Position numbers and translations under genes: made by a program. The notes under the pieces are model-generated. The model had not been told where the DNA came from and searched no databases. It was given only the letters and a program-made list of their open reading frames with translations. Positions 43,808 through 52,003 of a stretch of DNA of 64,000 bases are shown here, one piece after another. The DNA lies in NCBI RefSeq assembly GCF_003576245.1, contig NZ_QWGA01000008.1:372001-436000 (forward strand), given 5' to 3'. How positions within the stretch are numbered: position 1 is the first letter of the stretch; every line of letters begins with the position of its first letter. Source of the stretch: Henriciella algicola. Lineage in GTDB: Bacteria; Pseudomonadota; Alphaproteobacteria; Caulobacterales; Hyphomonadaceae.

Positions 43808-44143
43808 ATGGCTGGCAAATTCGAACTCTACACCGACAAGGCAGGCGAATTCCGCTTCAGGCTCAAAGCCGGCAATGGCGAGATCATTCTGGCGAGCGAA
43901 GGCTACAAGCAGAAAGCCAGCGCGACGAACGGAATTGAATCGGTCAAGAAGAACGCATCTGACGATGCGCGTTATGAGCGCAAGGAAACGGACGCGGGCA
44001 ATTTCCGCTTTAATCTGAAGTCCACCAACGGCCAGGTTATCGGCACGTCTGAAAGCTACAAGAGCGCTTCGGGCCGCGACAATGGCATCGAGTCGGTCAA
44101 GAAGAACGCGCCAGACGCCCGCGTTGAAGACATGACGGCGTAA
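43808..44143 (+). CDS. YegP family protein with two DUF1508 repeats
   Basis: The 111-residue product consists of two copies of DUF1508: GEFRFRLKAGNGEIILASEGYK...NGIESVKKNA and GNFRFNLKSTNGQVIGTSESYK...NGIESVKKNA. Each repeat is a beta-hairpin-like unit, and the two form the YegP fold. SD AAAGGAG precedes the ATG. Function is not known. Confidence 0.9.
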   Translation: MAGKFELYTDKAGEFRFRLKAGNGEIILASEGYKQKASATNGIESVKKNASDDARYERKETDAGNFRFNLKSTNGQVIGTSESYKSASGRDNGIESVKKNAPDARVEDMTA

Positions 44144-44172
44144 GGCTTTTCAGCTTTAAAGAATTCCGGAAG

Positions 44173-44205
44173 GGCGCGCGCAGGTCTCACTGCGGGCGCC
44201 TTTTT
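44173..44205 (+). terminator. Rho-independent terminator of the YegP gene
   Basis: 11-bp stem (44173-44183 with 44190-44200, one mismatch), 6-base loop and five T. Lies 30 bases past the stop. Confidence 0.85.
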
Positions 44206-44208
44206 CCG

Positions 44209-44793
44209 TTAGAGCGACAGTTTGAGATGCTGGAGCAGGAGGACCGTCTTGGCGTCTGTGATCTCGCCAGTCGCGATGCGGCCATAGGCATCTTCGAAGG
44301 GAAGCTCGACGACTTCGATGTCTTCGCCCTCATCGCTCGCGCCGCCGCCGCTCGCGACCTTGTCTGAGGGTTTGTAGCTCGCCGTGTAGCACCAGACCCG
44401 CTCCCCAAAGCTTGCGGGACTTGCATACATCGCCGTCACCAGGTGAAGGTCGTGCACTTGGTAGCCAAGCTCTTCCATGGCTTCGCGGCGCGTGGCTTCT
44501 TGCGGGTCCTCGTCTTCGATAACGCCCGCGCAGGCCTCCCACATCGGCTCTTCATCGCCTTTCATGAAGACGGGCAGGCGTAGCTGGCGGATGAGGAGGA
44601 CGGTGCCGCGCGCGCTGTCATAGGGAAGCACCGCGCAGGCGTCGGGGCGGTTATAGACCTCGCGGGTCAGGCGCTCCCGGCGACCGTCGCGGCGCTCATA
44701 GTCAATCGTATGCTTGACCAGCGGGACCCAGTCATCCGCGAGCACTTCGCTGGAGACAAGGGTCACGCGGTCCTTGAGCGGTTTGACGCTCAT
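44209..44793 (-). CDS. NUDIX hydrolase, NudK/ADP-ribose pyrophosphatase-like
   Basis: The 194-residue product has a NUDIX box (AGVIEDEDPQEATRREAMEELGY) with the REAMEE metal motif, preceded by beta strands (VLPYDSARGTVLLIRQLRLP), typical of NudK/NudF types that hydrolyse GDP-mannose or ADP-ribose. An extra Gly/Glu-rich insertion (SGGGASDEGEDIEV) is present. It starts within the stop codon of the desaturase gene. Confidence 0.8.
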   Translation of the reverse strand: MSVKPLKDRVTLVSSEVLADDWVPLVKHTIDYERRDGRRERLTREVYNRPDACAVLPYDSARGTVLLIRQLRLPVFMKGDEEPMWEACAGVIEDEDPQEATRREAMEELGYQVHDLHLVTAMYASPASFGERVWCYTASYKPSDKVASGGGASDEGEDIEVVELPFEDAYGRIATGEITDAKTVLLLQHLKLSL

Positions 44794-45686
44794 GCGAAGC
44801 GAGGGGCGATCTTCAGTCCTTTGACCCAGCCAAGCTTCTCATAGATCAGCAGCATGGTGCCATTATAGTCGACGATACGATTCCAGACGCCCTTGCGCGG
44901 ACGGTGCAGCGCCGAGACAGGCTCATCATGGTGATGGTCGTGGAAGGCTTCACCGCCGGTCAGAAGCGCCATGGCATGGTCAGCCCAGGCCGGGGTCTTG
45001 AGGTGACCAAGCACATTGATGCCATAGGTCGTCGCGTGGAACTGGATCGCCCGGCCGATGACGACGCTTGCATGGATGATCCCGGTCAGCACGAGCGAGC
45101 CACCGGCTGCCCAGACGACCAGATAGATCGCAGCCGGGATGAAGAGGTGGATGACCAGCGAGATCGAATTGTAGAAGCCATCCATCCAGACAATGACTGG
45201 GTGGTTCTTCAGCCACATTGGCATTGGACGCATCGTATCTTTCGGGTCGCGGAACAGGATCCAGCCAACCCAGGCCCAGCGCTTGCTCTCGAACGGGTTG
45301 TGCGGGTCGCCCGGACCGTCGGCGAAGCGGTGATGCTGGGAGTGGTAGTTCACCCAGTCTTTCACATTCCCCTGCATGGCGATCATCAGATTGACCATGG
45401 TCAGGACCTGCGCTGGCCAGGCCAGTTCGCCTGCCCGGTGCTGCATGATGCGGTGAAGCGGGCCGATGCCTGCATTGCAGACGAAAATCGTGAAGGCGAT
45501 GACGCCCAGTGAGAGCGGAACGTACCAGAGCTTGAGCTCGATCTGTGTCAGCGCAAATCCCAGCGCGACCATCGTGGTCAGCAGCGCGATGCCGAGCGCT
45601 GGATAGATGAAGGCCGAAAACAGGCTCGGCATATCGATTGTCTTCCAGGATTTTGGAATGGCAAGCGAGCGAGGAATTTTGGTCAT
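44790..45686 (-). CDS. Delta-9-type fatty acid (acyl-CoA) desaturase
   Basis: A 298-residue, four-helix membrane enzyme with the three di-iron His boxes: HRIMQH (H78, H83), HSQHH (H115, H118, H119) and HDHHH near residue 250. GDPHNPF after the second box is the usual delta-9 desaturase mark. It adds a double bond to saturated acyl chains and tunes membrane fluidity. Operon with the NUDIX gene (ATGA overlap). The 182-base gap upstream has no other gene. Confidence 0.85.
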   Translation of the reverse strand: MTKIPRSLAIPKSWKTIDMPSLFSAFIYPALGIALLTTMVALGFALTQIELKLWYVPLSLGVIAFTIFVCNAGIGPLHRIMQHRAGELAWPAQVLTMVNLMIAMQGNVKDWVNYHSQHHRFADGPGDPHNPFESKRWAWVGWILFRDPKDTMRPMPMWLKNHPVIVWMDGFYNSISLVIHLFIPAAIYLVVWAAGGSLVLTGIIHASVVIGRAIQFHATTYGINVLGHLKTPAWADHAMALLTGGEAFHDHHHDEPVSALHRPRKGVWNRIVDYNGTMLLIYEKLGWVKGLKIAPRFA

Positions 45687-45868
45687 TCAGGGCTCCGGTG
45701 TCGGCAGGCGATTGCGTACAGTCTGAACCAGACTGCCTGACGCGATGTTAAGAACCAATCGCATTTTGGCAAAGGAAAAATCGCCGCGGATTACTGCATT
45801 GCAATCTGTGTTTGCGCACACCGTCAGAAACACCACCCATGCACCGTCACTGCACCCTGTTTTTGGCG

Positions 45869-46147
45869 CTATTTCCACTCATAGACGAGTGCACTTTCCC
45901 GATGTGCAAACCGGTCAAGATGACGCTCAATGACGTCGCAAAGTTGGTCCAGAGAATCTGGGGAGTCAGAGGTTACCTCCAGGCCAAGCGCGCTCTCGCT
46001 TGCCTGCATATTCAGTTCGCCAAGCGGCAGATTGATCCGGCTTTTCGTCTCTGAATAGTCGACGTCGAACTTGTGTGCCCAGTGTTTGCTGAGCTGTTGC
46101 AGGTAGCGGCTGGCATTCTCTGTCGCCACGAGGGTCGTTCTTTTCAT
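45869..46147 (-). CDS. DUF2218 protein
   Basis: A 92-residue protein of the DUF2218 family: TENASRYLQQLSKHWAHKF, LPLGELNMQASESALGLEV and RHLDRFAHRE. Function is unknown; relatives are often near siderophore or metal uptake genes. It is isolated between the desaturase and the FAD-dehydrogenase operon. Confidence 0.75.
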   Translation of the reverse strand: MKRTTLVATENASRYLQQLSKHWAHKFDVDYSETKSRINLPLGELNMQASESALGLEVTSDSPDSLDQLCDVIERHLDRFAHRESALVYEWK

Positions 46148-46270
46148 TGCATTTTCTCCGGTATGATCCCGAAGACGTAAATGCGATGCACTCGCAACTG
46201 AGGGCGCTCATGCGGAATGGTTGTTATGCGAGGCGCGGATGAGAACGGTGTCGTTGGTCAGGTAGCCGCC

Positions 46271-47680
46271 CTAGACCGATACCACCCGGCCGGGGTTCAT
46301 GATGCCGAGCGGATCAAGCGCCAGCTTTATGGCCCGCATCGTCTCTGTAGCTGCTTTCGGCCTGATCTCGGCGAGCTCATCGCGCTTCAAACGGCCAACC
46401 CCGTGCTCTGCGCTGATCGACCCACCAAACTTCATCGCATGCGCATGTACGATGCGGGTAACCTCTTCGGCATTGTCAGAAAGCGCTGAGTTTTCAGGGT
46501 TCTTGGGCGCGCAGGCCGAATAGTGGAGATTGCCGTCGCCGACATGACCGAAGGCGACGATCTCCGCTTCCGGCACCAGTTTCTGGATCGCTTCTTCAGT
46601 TGCGGTGAGAAAATCCGGAATGGCAGAAACCGGGACGGACACATCATGGTTGAGGGCCGTGCCATAGGCACGCTTGGACAGGGGGATCGTCTCGCGGATG
46701 TGCCAGAAGCTCGATGCCTGCTGGCCGCTCTCAGCGATGAGAACGTCGGCGGCAAGTTCTCGCTCCATCCCGTCGGCGAGGGCCGCCATCAGCGTCTCCC
46801 GCGCCTGATCTTCCCGCGACATTGAAACCTCAACCAGAACCCTCCAGGGCAGGTCGGACGGGGCCGGGTCGCGGGTGTCAGGCACGTCGGCCTTCACCAT
46901 CTCGATGGCATTGGCCGGGATGATCTCGAAGCTGGTCACCGTGTCGCCGGCATGGTCGCGGACCAGCGCCAGAAGATCGACGACATTGGCAGGTGTCTCG
47001 CAGGTCACCCAGGCAGTCGCCTTTGAAACCTTTGGAAAAAGTTTGAGCGTCGCCGCAGTGATAAGGCCCAGCGTGCCTTCAGCACCCGCGAAAAGATGCT
47101 TCAGATCATAGCCGGTATTGTTCTTTCGAAGGCCAGACAGCCCGTCCCAGATCTCGCCAGAGGGCAGAACAACTTCGAGCCCAAGAATAAGGTCGCGCAT
47201 CATCCCATATCGCAGCACGGCGACACCGCCCGCATTGGTCGAGATCAGCCCGCCAATGCTTGCCTGACCCTCAGAGCCAAGCGACAGCGGGAAAAAGCGA
47301 CCAGCCTCTTCAGCGGCCTGCTGCGCGCTCACAAGCGTCGCGCCAGCCTCAATGGTCATTGAGTTGTTGCGGGTATCGACGCCGCGAAGCTTGGTCATCC
47401 GGCGCATGGAAACGGTGATCTCACCATGCGGCGTGCCACCGTCGACAAGGCCCGTATTGCCGCCCTGCGGGACCAGCGCGACGCGATGTTCAGCGCAGAG
47501 TTTGACGAGGCTCGCAGCTTCTTCGGTAGAGGCTGGCATCGCCAGAAACGGCGTCTCGCCATTATTGGTACCGCGCCATGGAGAGGCGACCTCTTCAAGC
47601 TTGTCGGGGTCTTCGCTCCAGCCAGACGGGCCTAGCAAGCCCTTGGCAGCGTTCAGGAATTCTTCGTTCGGGCGGTTCAT
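46271..47680 (-). CDS. FAD-binding oxidoreductase (GlcD / D-2-hydroxyglutarate dehydrogenase-like)
   Basis: The 469-residue product has an FAD-binding-4 (PCMH) domain with VPQGGNTGLVDG, TIEAGATL, LGSEGQASIGGLISTNAGGV and the C-terminal FAD-oxidase domain with GHVGDGNLHY and ISAEHGVGRLKRDEL, which supply substrate- and metal-binding His. Relatives oxidise D-2-hydroxy acids such as D-lactate, D-2-hydroxyglutarate or glycolate. It overlaps the PaiB-like gene by ATGA and is the last gene of the operon. Confidence 0.85.
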   Translation of the reverse strand: MNRPNEEFLNAAKGLLGPSGWSEDPDKLEEVASPWRGTNNGETPFLAMPASTEEAASLVKLCAEHRVALVPQGGNTGLVDGGTPHGEITVSMRRMTKLRGVDTRNNSMTIEAGATLVSAQQAAEEAGRFFPLSLGSEGQASIGGLISTNAGGVAVLRYGMMRDLILGLEVVLPSGEIWDGLSGLRKNNTGYDLKHLFAGAEGTLGLITAATLKLFPKVSKATAWVTCETPANVVDLLALVRDHAGDTVTSFEIIPANAIEMVKADVPDTRDPAPSDLPWRVLVEVSMSREDQARETLMAALADGMERELAADVLIAESGQQASSFWHIRETIPLSKRAYGTALNHDVSVPVSAIPDFLTATEEAIQKLVPEAEIVAFGHVGDGNLHYSACAPKNPENSALSDNAEEVTRIVHAHAMKFGGSISAEHGVGRLKRDELAEIRPKAATETMRAIKLALDPLGIMNPGRVVSV

Positions 47681-48282
47681 GAGCGGCGCTCCATCATGGT
47701 CGCAATGGTTGGGTCGCCGCCTGCAGCTTTCAAGGCCTGACCGGCCCGGATGCGCGCCTCTTCAGGCTTGTTCTGCCCGACCTTGGTTATCCCTTCGAGC
47801 CGTTGCGGCGTAAGTTTGAAGGTCACGATCGAGGTCAGCATCCGCTTTAACTGAGCCCGGTCCATCGATGCGACGGTCCATGCCGGCTTCGGTGAAAGAC
47901 CCGCTTCGAAGCGGGCTGAGAGGTCTTCGAGAAACTGCTCGGCCTCAGCTTCATCACAAATGCTGACAGTGCCTTCAGCTTCGACGGAGAGGTAGTTCCA
48001 GGTCGGCACCTGCTTCTCCATGCCATACCAGTCGGGCGAGATATAATCGTGAGGGCCAGAGAAGACGATGAGCGCGTGGCCGATGTTCGCTATGCCCCGC
48101 GCGGCGGGGTTCGCCTTCGACAGGTGAAACCGCAGCGTGCCGTCCGCCTCTGCCAGCACAGGCGTATGCGCGGCGCGAGGGCGCCCTTCGAGGAGGCCAA
48201 TTGCCAGCGCAAAAGGCCAGTCGCCGATGCGCTTCAGGAGGGTGGCGCGGTCTGTTTCGAGATAGGCGGGAGCGGGGTGCAT
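47677..48282 (-). CDS. PaiB-like FMN-binding protein
   Basis: The 201-residue product is a flavin split-barrel protein of the PaiB/transcriptional-regulator-type FMN-binding family: RAAHTPVLAE, LRFHLSKANP, GPHDYISPDWYG and VPTWNYLSVEAEG. PaiB represses sporulation genes in Bacillus, but a redox/FMN enzyme function is as likely. It lies 9 bases after the Sua5-type gene. Confidence 0.8.
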   Translation of the reverse strand: MHPAPAYLETDRATLLKRIGDWPFALAIGLLEGRPRAAHTPVLAEADGTLRFHLSKANPAARGIANIGHALIVFSGPHDYISPDWYGMEKQVPTWNYLSVEAEGTVSICDEAEAEQFLEDLSARFEAGLSPKPAWTVASMDRAQLKRMLTSIVTFKLTPQRLEGITKVGQNKPEEARIRAGQALKAAGGDPTIATMMERRS

Positions 48283-48291
48283 CCTGCCTGT

Positions 48292-49227
48292 CTAGCCGCG
48301 ATCAGCGGCGCGAACCAGCCGGTCATTGATCGCTGCCCCAAGGCCATTGACCGGGATCGGGGCGACGGCGATACGGTCATGCGTTTCGTCGAGCTGACGC
48401 ATCATGGAGAAGAGGTTCGCAGCGGCCTCAATGAGGCTCTCACGCGACGACAGGTTCAGGGTCGCTTCGCCTGGCCCGAAGCCCAGAAAGGCCTCGCCAG
48501 GTTCTGGCGTCTCTACGTTCAGCCGCAGGCGCGCATTCGGAGCATAGTGGCGCAGGAGCTGTCCAGGCGATGTCGGCTTGTCGGCGCTGCCGCCCATCTC
48601 AATGCCGGGCCAGACGGCTTCGATTGCCTCCGGCAGGACTGTGCCCTGACGCAAAAGGACAGGCGTCTCGCCGCGCGCATCGATGACCGTCGACTCGATA
48701 CCTTCGCTGCACGGCCCCCCATCAAGAATGAGGTCGACCTTGTCTCCCATATCGCCGGAGACATGCTGTGCGGTCGTTGGGCTGATACGCCCTGACGGAT
48801 TGGCGGATGGCGCGACCAGCGGGCCACCGAACGCCTCCAGCAATGCGCGCGCTGCCGGGTGAACTGGTACACGCAGGGCCAGCGTATCGAGACCGGCGCG
48901 GGCCAGCGAGCAGACTGTCGTGGTGTCGACGGCATCGACCACAAAGGTGAGCGGGCCCGGCCAGAATTCGGCGGCAAGCGCCCGTGCTTTTTCGGAAAAC
49001 CGCCCCTGCGCAAACGCCGCCTCTGCAGAGGCGCAATGCGCGATCAGCGGGTTGAATGCTGGCCGGCCCTTGGCGGCGTAAAGGCGCGCGACGGCGTCAG
49101 CGTTTGCCGCGTCTGCTGCGAGCCCATAGACCGTCTCTGTCGGCATAGCGACGAGGCCGCCTTCTTTGAGAATGCGTGCCGCCCGATCAAGGGCGGCGGA
49201 ATCCGGTTTCAGGACTGGGGCCGTCAT
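48292..49227 (-). CDS. L-threonylcarbamoyladenylate synthase (Sua5 type)
   Basis: Makes threonylcarbamoyl-AMP for t6A37 of ANN-decoding tRNAs. The 311-residue protein has the YrdC domain (PTETVYGLAADA, KGRPAFNPLIAH, WPGPLTFVV, LALRVPVHP, PSANPSG) and a Sua5 C-terminal domain (LRHYAPNA onward), so the long form, not TsaC. It heads the three-gene minus-strand operon. Confidence 0.9.
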   Translation of the reverse strand: MTAPVLKPDSAALDRAARILKEGGLVAMPTETVYGLAADAANADAVARLYAAKGRPAFNPLIAHCASAEAAFAQGRFSEKARALAAEFWPGPLTFVVDAVDTTTVCSLARAGLDTLALRVPVHPAARALLEAFGGPLVAPSANPSGRISPTTAQHVSGDMGDKVDLILDGGPCSEGIESTVIDARGETPVLLRQGTVLPEAIEAVWPGIEMGGSADKPTSPGQLLRHYAPNARLRLNVETPEPGEAFLGFGPGEATLNLSSRESLIEAAANLFSMMRQLDETHDRIAVAPIPVNGLGAAINDRLVRAADRG

Positions 49228-49249
49228 GGCTCAGTCGCCTAGCACTCAA

Positions 49250-50452
49250 TCAGCCGGCAGGCGAGGCCACGACTCGCACATCGATGCGCACAGATTCCGA
49301 TACATAGGAAGCGCTCGCGTCAGACGTCTGGCCGAGATCGAGCGGCGTGCGCTCCACGGTCGTGTCGCCCGTCATCACTGTAGAGGCGCCATCCTCTTCA
49401 AGCGTGAAGGCGAATGGCACCGTGACCGATCCATCCTTGATTTGAAGCGTGGCATCGGCACTGTAGAGTGTGCCGGTCTGCTGGAAGCCTGTCAGGTGGA
49501 CGGTCGCTTGCGGGAAGGATGACACGCCAAACCATTCGGCGGATTTGAGGCTGTCGGTGTAGAGCTTCTTCGGTGTCGCGGCTGAGCCCGTATTCACCGT
49601 GACAAGCACCTCTGAGGCAGCAAGGTTGTCCGCGTCGAAGTCGATATCGGCGCTCCAGTCGCCGAAGCTGCCCTCATAGGTCTGGCCTTCATGGGTGAAG
49701 GTGAAAGCGATTGAGGACTGGTCATAATCGACGGTCCAGTTCGGCTCGACTGAAATTTCGCTCACATCTGCCGGGGCGTCGCCCGAGCTATTTTCGCCGC
49801 CGCTGCTGGAGAAGAGCTGTGGGACGAAGGCAATGATCAGGAAAAGCGCGATGGCTGCGCCGAAAGCGGCGAGGAAGCCGCGTGGCGGCGGGCTTGGCTT
49901 ATCCGTCTTGCCAAAGAGGCCCGGCAGCATGCGTTTCAGCACGCCTTCTTCATGCCCGAACTCATGTTTCAGGGCACCGCCAAGATGCAGGGCAAGAAGG
50001 GCAAGCGCGACCCAGGCGAGTTTTGAGTGAATGTTTGAAACGAGGCCAAAGCCGGTCTCATTTGCGAGAAAACCGACACCCGGAATATCTGGCCAGCTGA
50101 ACAGGCCGAAGATCACAGTCGGAATGTCGAAATCATAGGAAATCGAAACCGTGAGCCACCCGGTCAACGGCATGATGACCATCAGGGCATAGAAGCCGAT
50201 ATGGACAGCATGGCTGGCCTTGCTCTCCCACGGTTTCATGCCCGTGGGCAATGGGGGCGGCGGGTTCATCACCCGCCAGATGATCCGCGCGACTGTCAGG
50301 ATCAGGATCGTGATGCCGACCGATTTGTGGAACTGGAACCAGGATTCCTTGCCGTCCATGTTCCAGCCAAGCCAGATCATGAACAGGATGCCGAATGCAA
50401 TCGCCCAGTGAAGGGCGATTGCAACGGCGGAGTAGCGCGGTGATCGTGTCAT
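49250..50452 (-). CDS. Cytochrome b561-YceI fusion protein
   Basis: The 400-residue protein joins a four-helix cytochrome b561 domain (about 1-190; haem His in ALHWAIAFG, FHKSVG, HAVHIGFYALMVIMPLTGW, HSKLAWVALALLALHL) to a membrane helix (about 193-212) and a YceI beta-barrel domain (about 235-400; WTVDYDQSSIAFTFTHEG). YceI proteins bind isoprenoid quinones or lipids in the periplasm; b561 moves electrons, so a quinone-linked redox role is inferred. Two further YceI genes lie upstream on the same strand. Confidence 0.85.
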   Translation of the reverse strand: MTRSPRYSAVAIALHWAIAFGILFMIWLGWNMDGKESWFQFHKSVGITILILTVARIIWRVMNPPPPLPTGMKPWESKASHAVHIGFYALMVIMPLTGWLTVSISYDFDIPTVIFGLFSWPDIPGVGFLANETGFGLVSNIHSKLAWVALALLALHLGGALKHEFGHEEGVLKRMLPGLFGKTDKPSPPPRGFLAAFGAAIALFLIIAFVPQLFSSSGGENSSGDAPADVSEISVEPNWTVDYDQSSIAFTFTHEGQTYEGSFGDWSADIDFDADNLAASEVLVTVNTGSAATPKKLYTDSLKSAEWFGVSSFPQATVHLTGFQQTGTLYSADATLQIKDGSVTVPFAFTLEEDGASTVMTGDTTVERTPLDLGQTSDASASYVSESVRIDVRVVASPAG

Positions 50453-50458
50453 GAAGAC

Positions 50459-51214
50459 TTAATTGCCGTCTGTTTCGGCATCCGTCTCTGCGGCTTCCTG
50501 CTGCAGGAATTCGCCTGAGAACTCGACGACGACTTCATCAGAGATCATGCCCTGAAGAGCATCCTGACCGAACTCGGAGCGATTGATCGTCGTGCCAGCA
50601 TCGAAACCGATAAGGTCCCGGGTGCCGAACCAGGGCACATTGGCGACACCGTTGAAGGTGACGTCGAGCGTGACAGGCTGGGTCTGGCCGAGGAAGGTGA
50701 GGTCGCCCGTCACCGTTCCCGTCGTGTCGCCCGTGCGCGTCACTTCGGTGGAGGTGAAGGTGATCTCAGGATAGGCGCCCGCATTCATGAAGCCCTCATC
50801 CTGGGCCAGCGCTTCGGTCCAGCTGTCATGCGGGCTGTCCGGGTGGCCTGCCTTGTAGTCACCGGGAAAGTGCGTCCAGACCGAAGTCGGGTCGATGGTG
50901 AGCGTGAGGCTGGAGCTTGCTGGATCTGCAGCGTTGAAATCAAGCGTGCCGTCAAAGCTCGTGAAGCTGAGCGTGTATTCCGAGAGGCCCTGGTGCATGA
51001 CCTTGGCGGTCAGGAAGGCGTGCGTCGGTTCGATGGAATAGGTCGCGGAGGCGACTTCGGCCAGAACGCCTTCGCCAGCAGCGGCGTCGGCTTCGATCTC
51101 TACGGTTTCAGTCGCATCTGTTTCGGCGGTGCCGGACGTGTCCGTCTCGGCGCCGGAGCATGCCGCCAGAACCAGGAGGCTCGAAGCAGCTAGAAAGGTC
51201 GTTGTGAGTTTCAT
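50459..51214 (-). CDS. YceI family lipoprotein
   Basis: A 251-residue YceI protein with a lipoprotein signal (lipobox VLAAC) and an acidic linker. The barrel reads YSIEPTHAFLTAKVMHQG, FTSFDGTLDFNA, WFGTRDLIGFDAGTTINRSEFG, ending in DEVVVEFSGEFLQ. It is 6 bases upstream of the b561-YceI fusion and 28 bases from the third YceI gene, so one operon. Confidence 0.85.
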   Translation of the reverse strand: MKLTTTFLAASSLLVLAACSGAETDTSGTAETDATETVEIEADAAAGEGVLAEVASATYSIEPTHAFLTAKVMHQGLSEYTLSFTSFDGTLDFNAADPASSSLTLTIDPTSVWTHFPGDYKAGHPDSPHDSWTEALAQDEGFMNAGAYPEITFTSTEVTRTGDTTGTVTGDLTFLGQTQPVTLDVTFNGVANVPWFGTRDLIGFDAGTTINRSEFGQDALQGMISDEVVVEFSGEFLQQEAAETDAETDGN

Positions 51215-51242
51215 CTTGTATCAGCCCTGATTGTCTGGAGGT

Positions 51243-51884
51243 CTATTCGTTCTCGATGAATTCGCCGGAGAACTCGATCGCGACGTCGTTCGAGATCACG
51301 CCCTGAAGCGCATCCATGCCGAATTCAGTCCGGTCGATAATGGTGCTCGCGGTAAAGCCGATCGTGTCGCGTTCGCCCATCCATGGTGGGTTGGCGACGC
51401 CATTGTAGGTGACATCCAGCGTGACCGGGCGGGTCTCACCGCGGAAGCTGAGATCGCCTGTCACCGTGCCGGTGAAGTCGCCGGTCATTTCGGCGCTGGT
51501 CGAGGTAAAGGTGATTTCGCCAAACTCGTCGGCCTGAAGGAAGCGGTCGTCATTGGCGAGCGCGTCGTTCCAGTTTTCGAATTCGCTGTCCGGGTGGCCG
51601 GCCTTGTAATCGGCAGGGTAGTTGGCTTCCAGAGCAGCTGGATTGATGGTCAGATTCAGCGTCGACGCGGTCGGGTCTTCGGAGTTGAAGTCGAGCGTCG
51701 CGTCAAAGTCGGTGAAGTAGACCGTATAGGTCGAAATACCGTTATGGGTGACGTTGAAGGTCAGGAAGGAATGGTTCGGGTCGAGCTGGTAGGTGGCATT
51801 GGCGACACCTTCCAGGGTTTGTTCGGCGAGTGCAGGTGCAGCGGTAAGCGCTGCGAGCACTGCTGTTGTTACGATACGGCGCAT
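51243..51884 (-). CDS. YceI family periplasmic protein
   Basis: A 213-residue YceI protein with a cleavable signal peptide (ending APALAEQ) and the same barrel features as its neighbour (YQLDPNHSFLTFNVTHNG, WMGERDTIGFTASTIIDRTEFG, IEFSGEF). SD GAGGAGG lies seven bases before ATG 51884. It is the first gene of the operon. Similarity to the lipoprotein suggests a local duplication. Confidence 0.87.
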   Translation of the reverse strand: MRRIVTTAVLAALTAAPALAEQTLEGVANATYQLDPNHSFLTFNVTHNGISTYTVYFTDFDATLDFNSEDPTASTLNLTINPAALEANYPADYKAGHPDSEFENWNDALANDDRFLQADEFGEITFTSTSAEMTGDFTGTVTGDLSFRGETRPVTLDVTYNGVANPPWMGERDTIGFTASTIIDRTEFGMDALQGVISNDVAIEFSGEFIENE

Positions 51885-52003
51885 GGACGGACCTCCTCAT
51901 ACATGGTCAAGAATGCGTGCAAACTAAATATACTAGCCGTTCAACCTGACCAGTCCGGCTTTAGACCCTGTAGAGAATAGTACTTATCCGGGAGATGCAT
52001 CAT

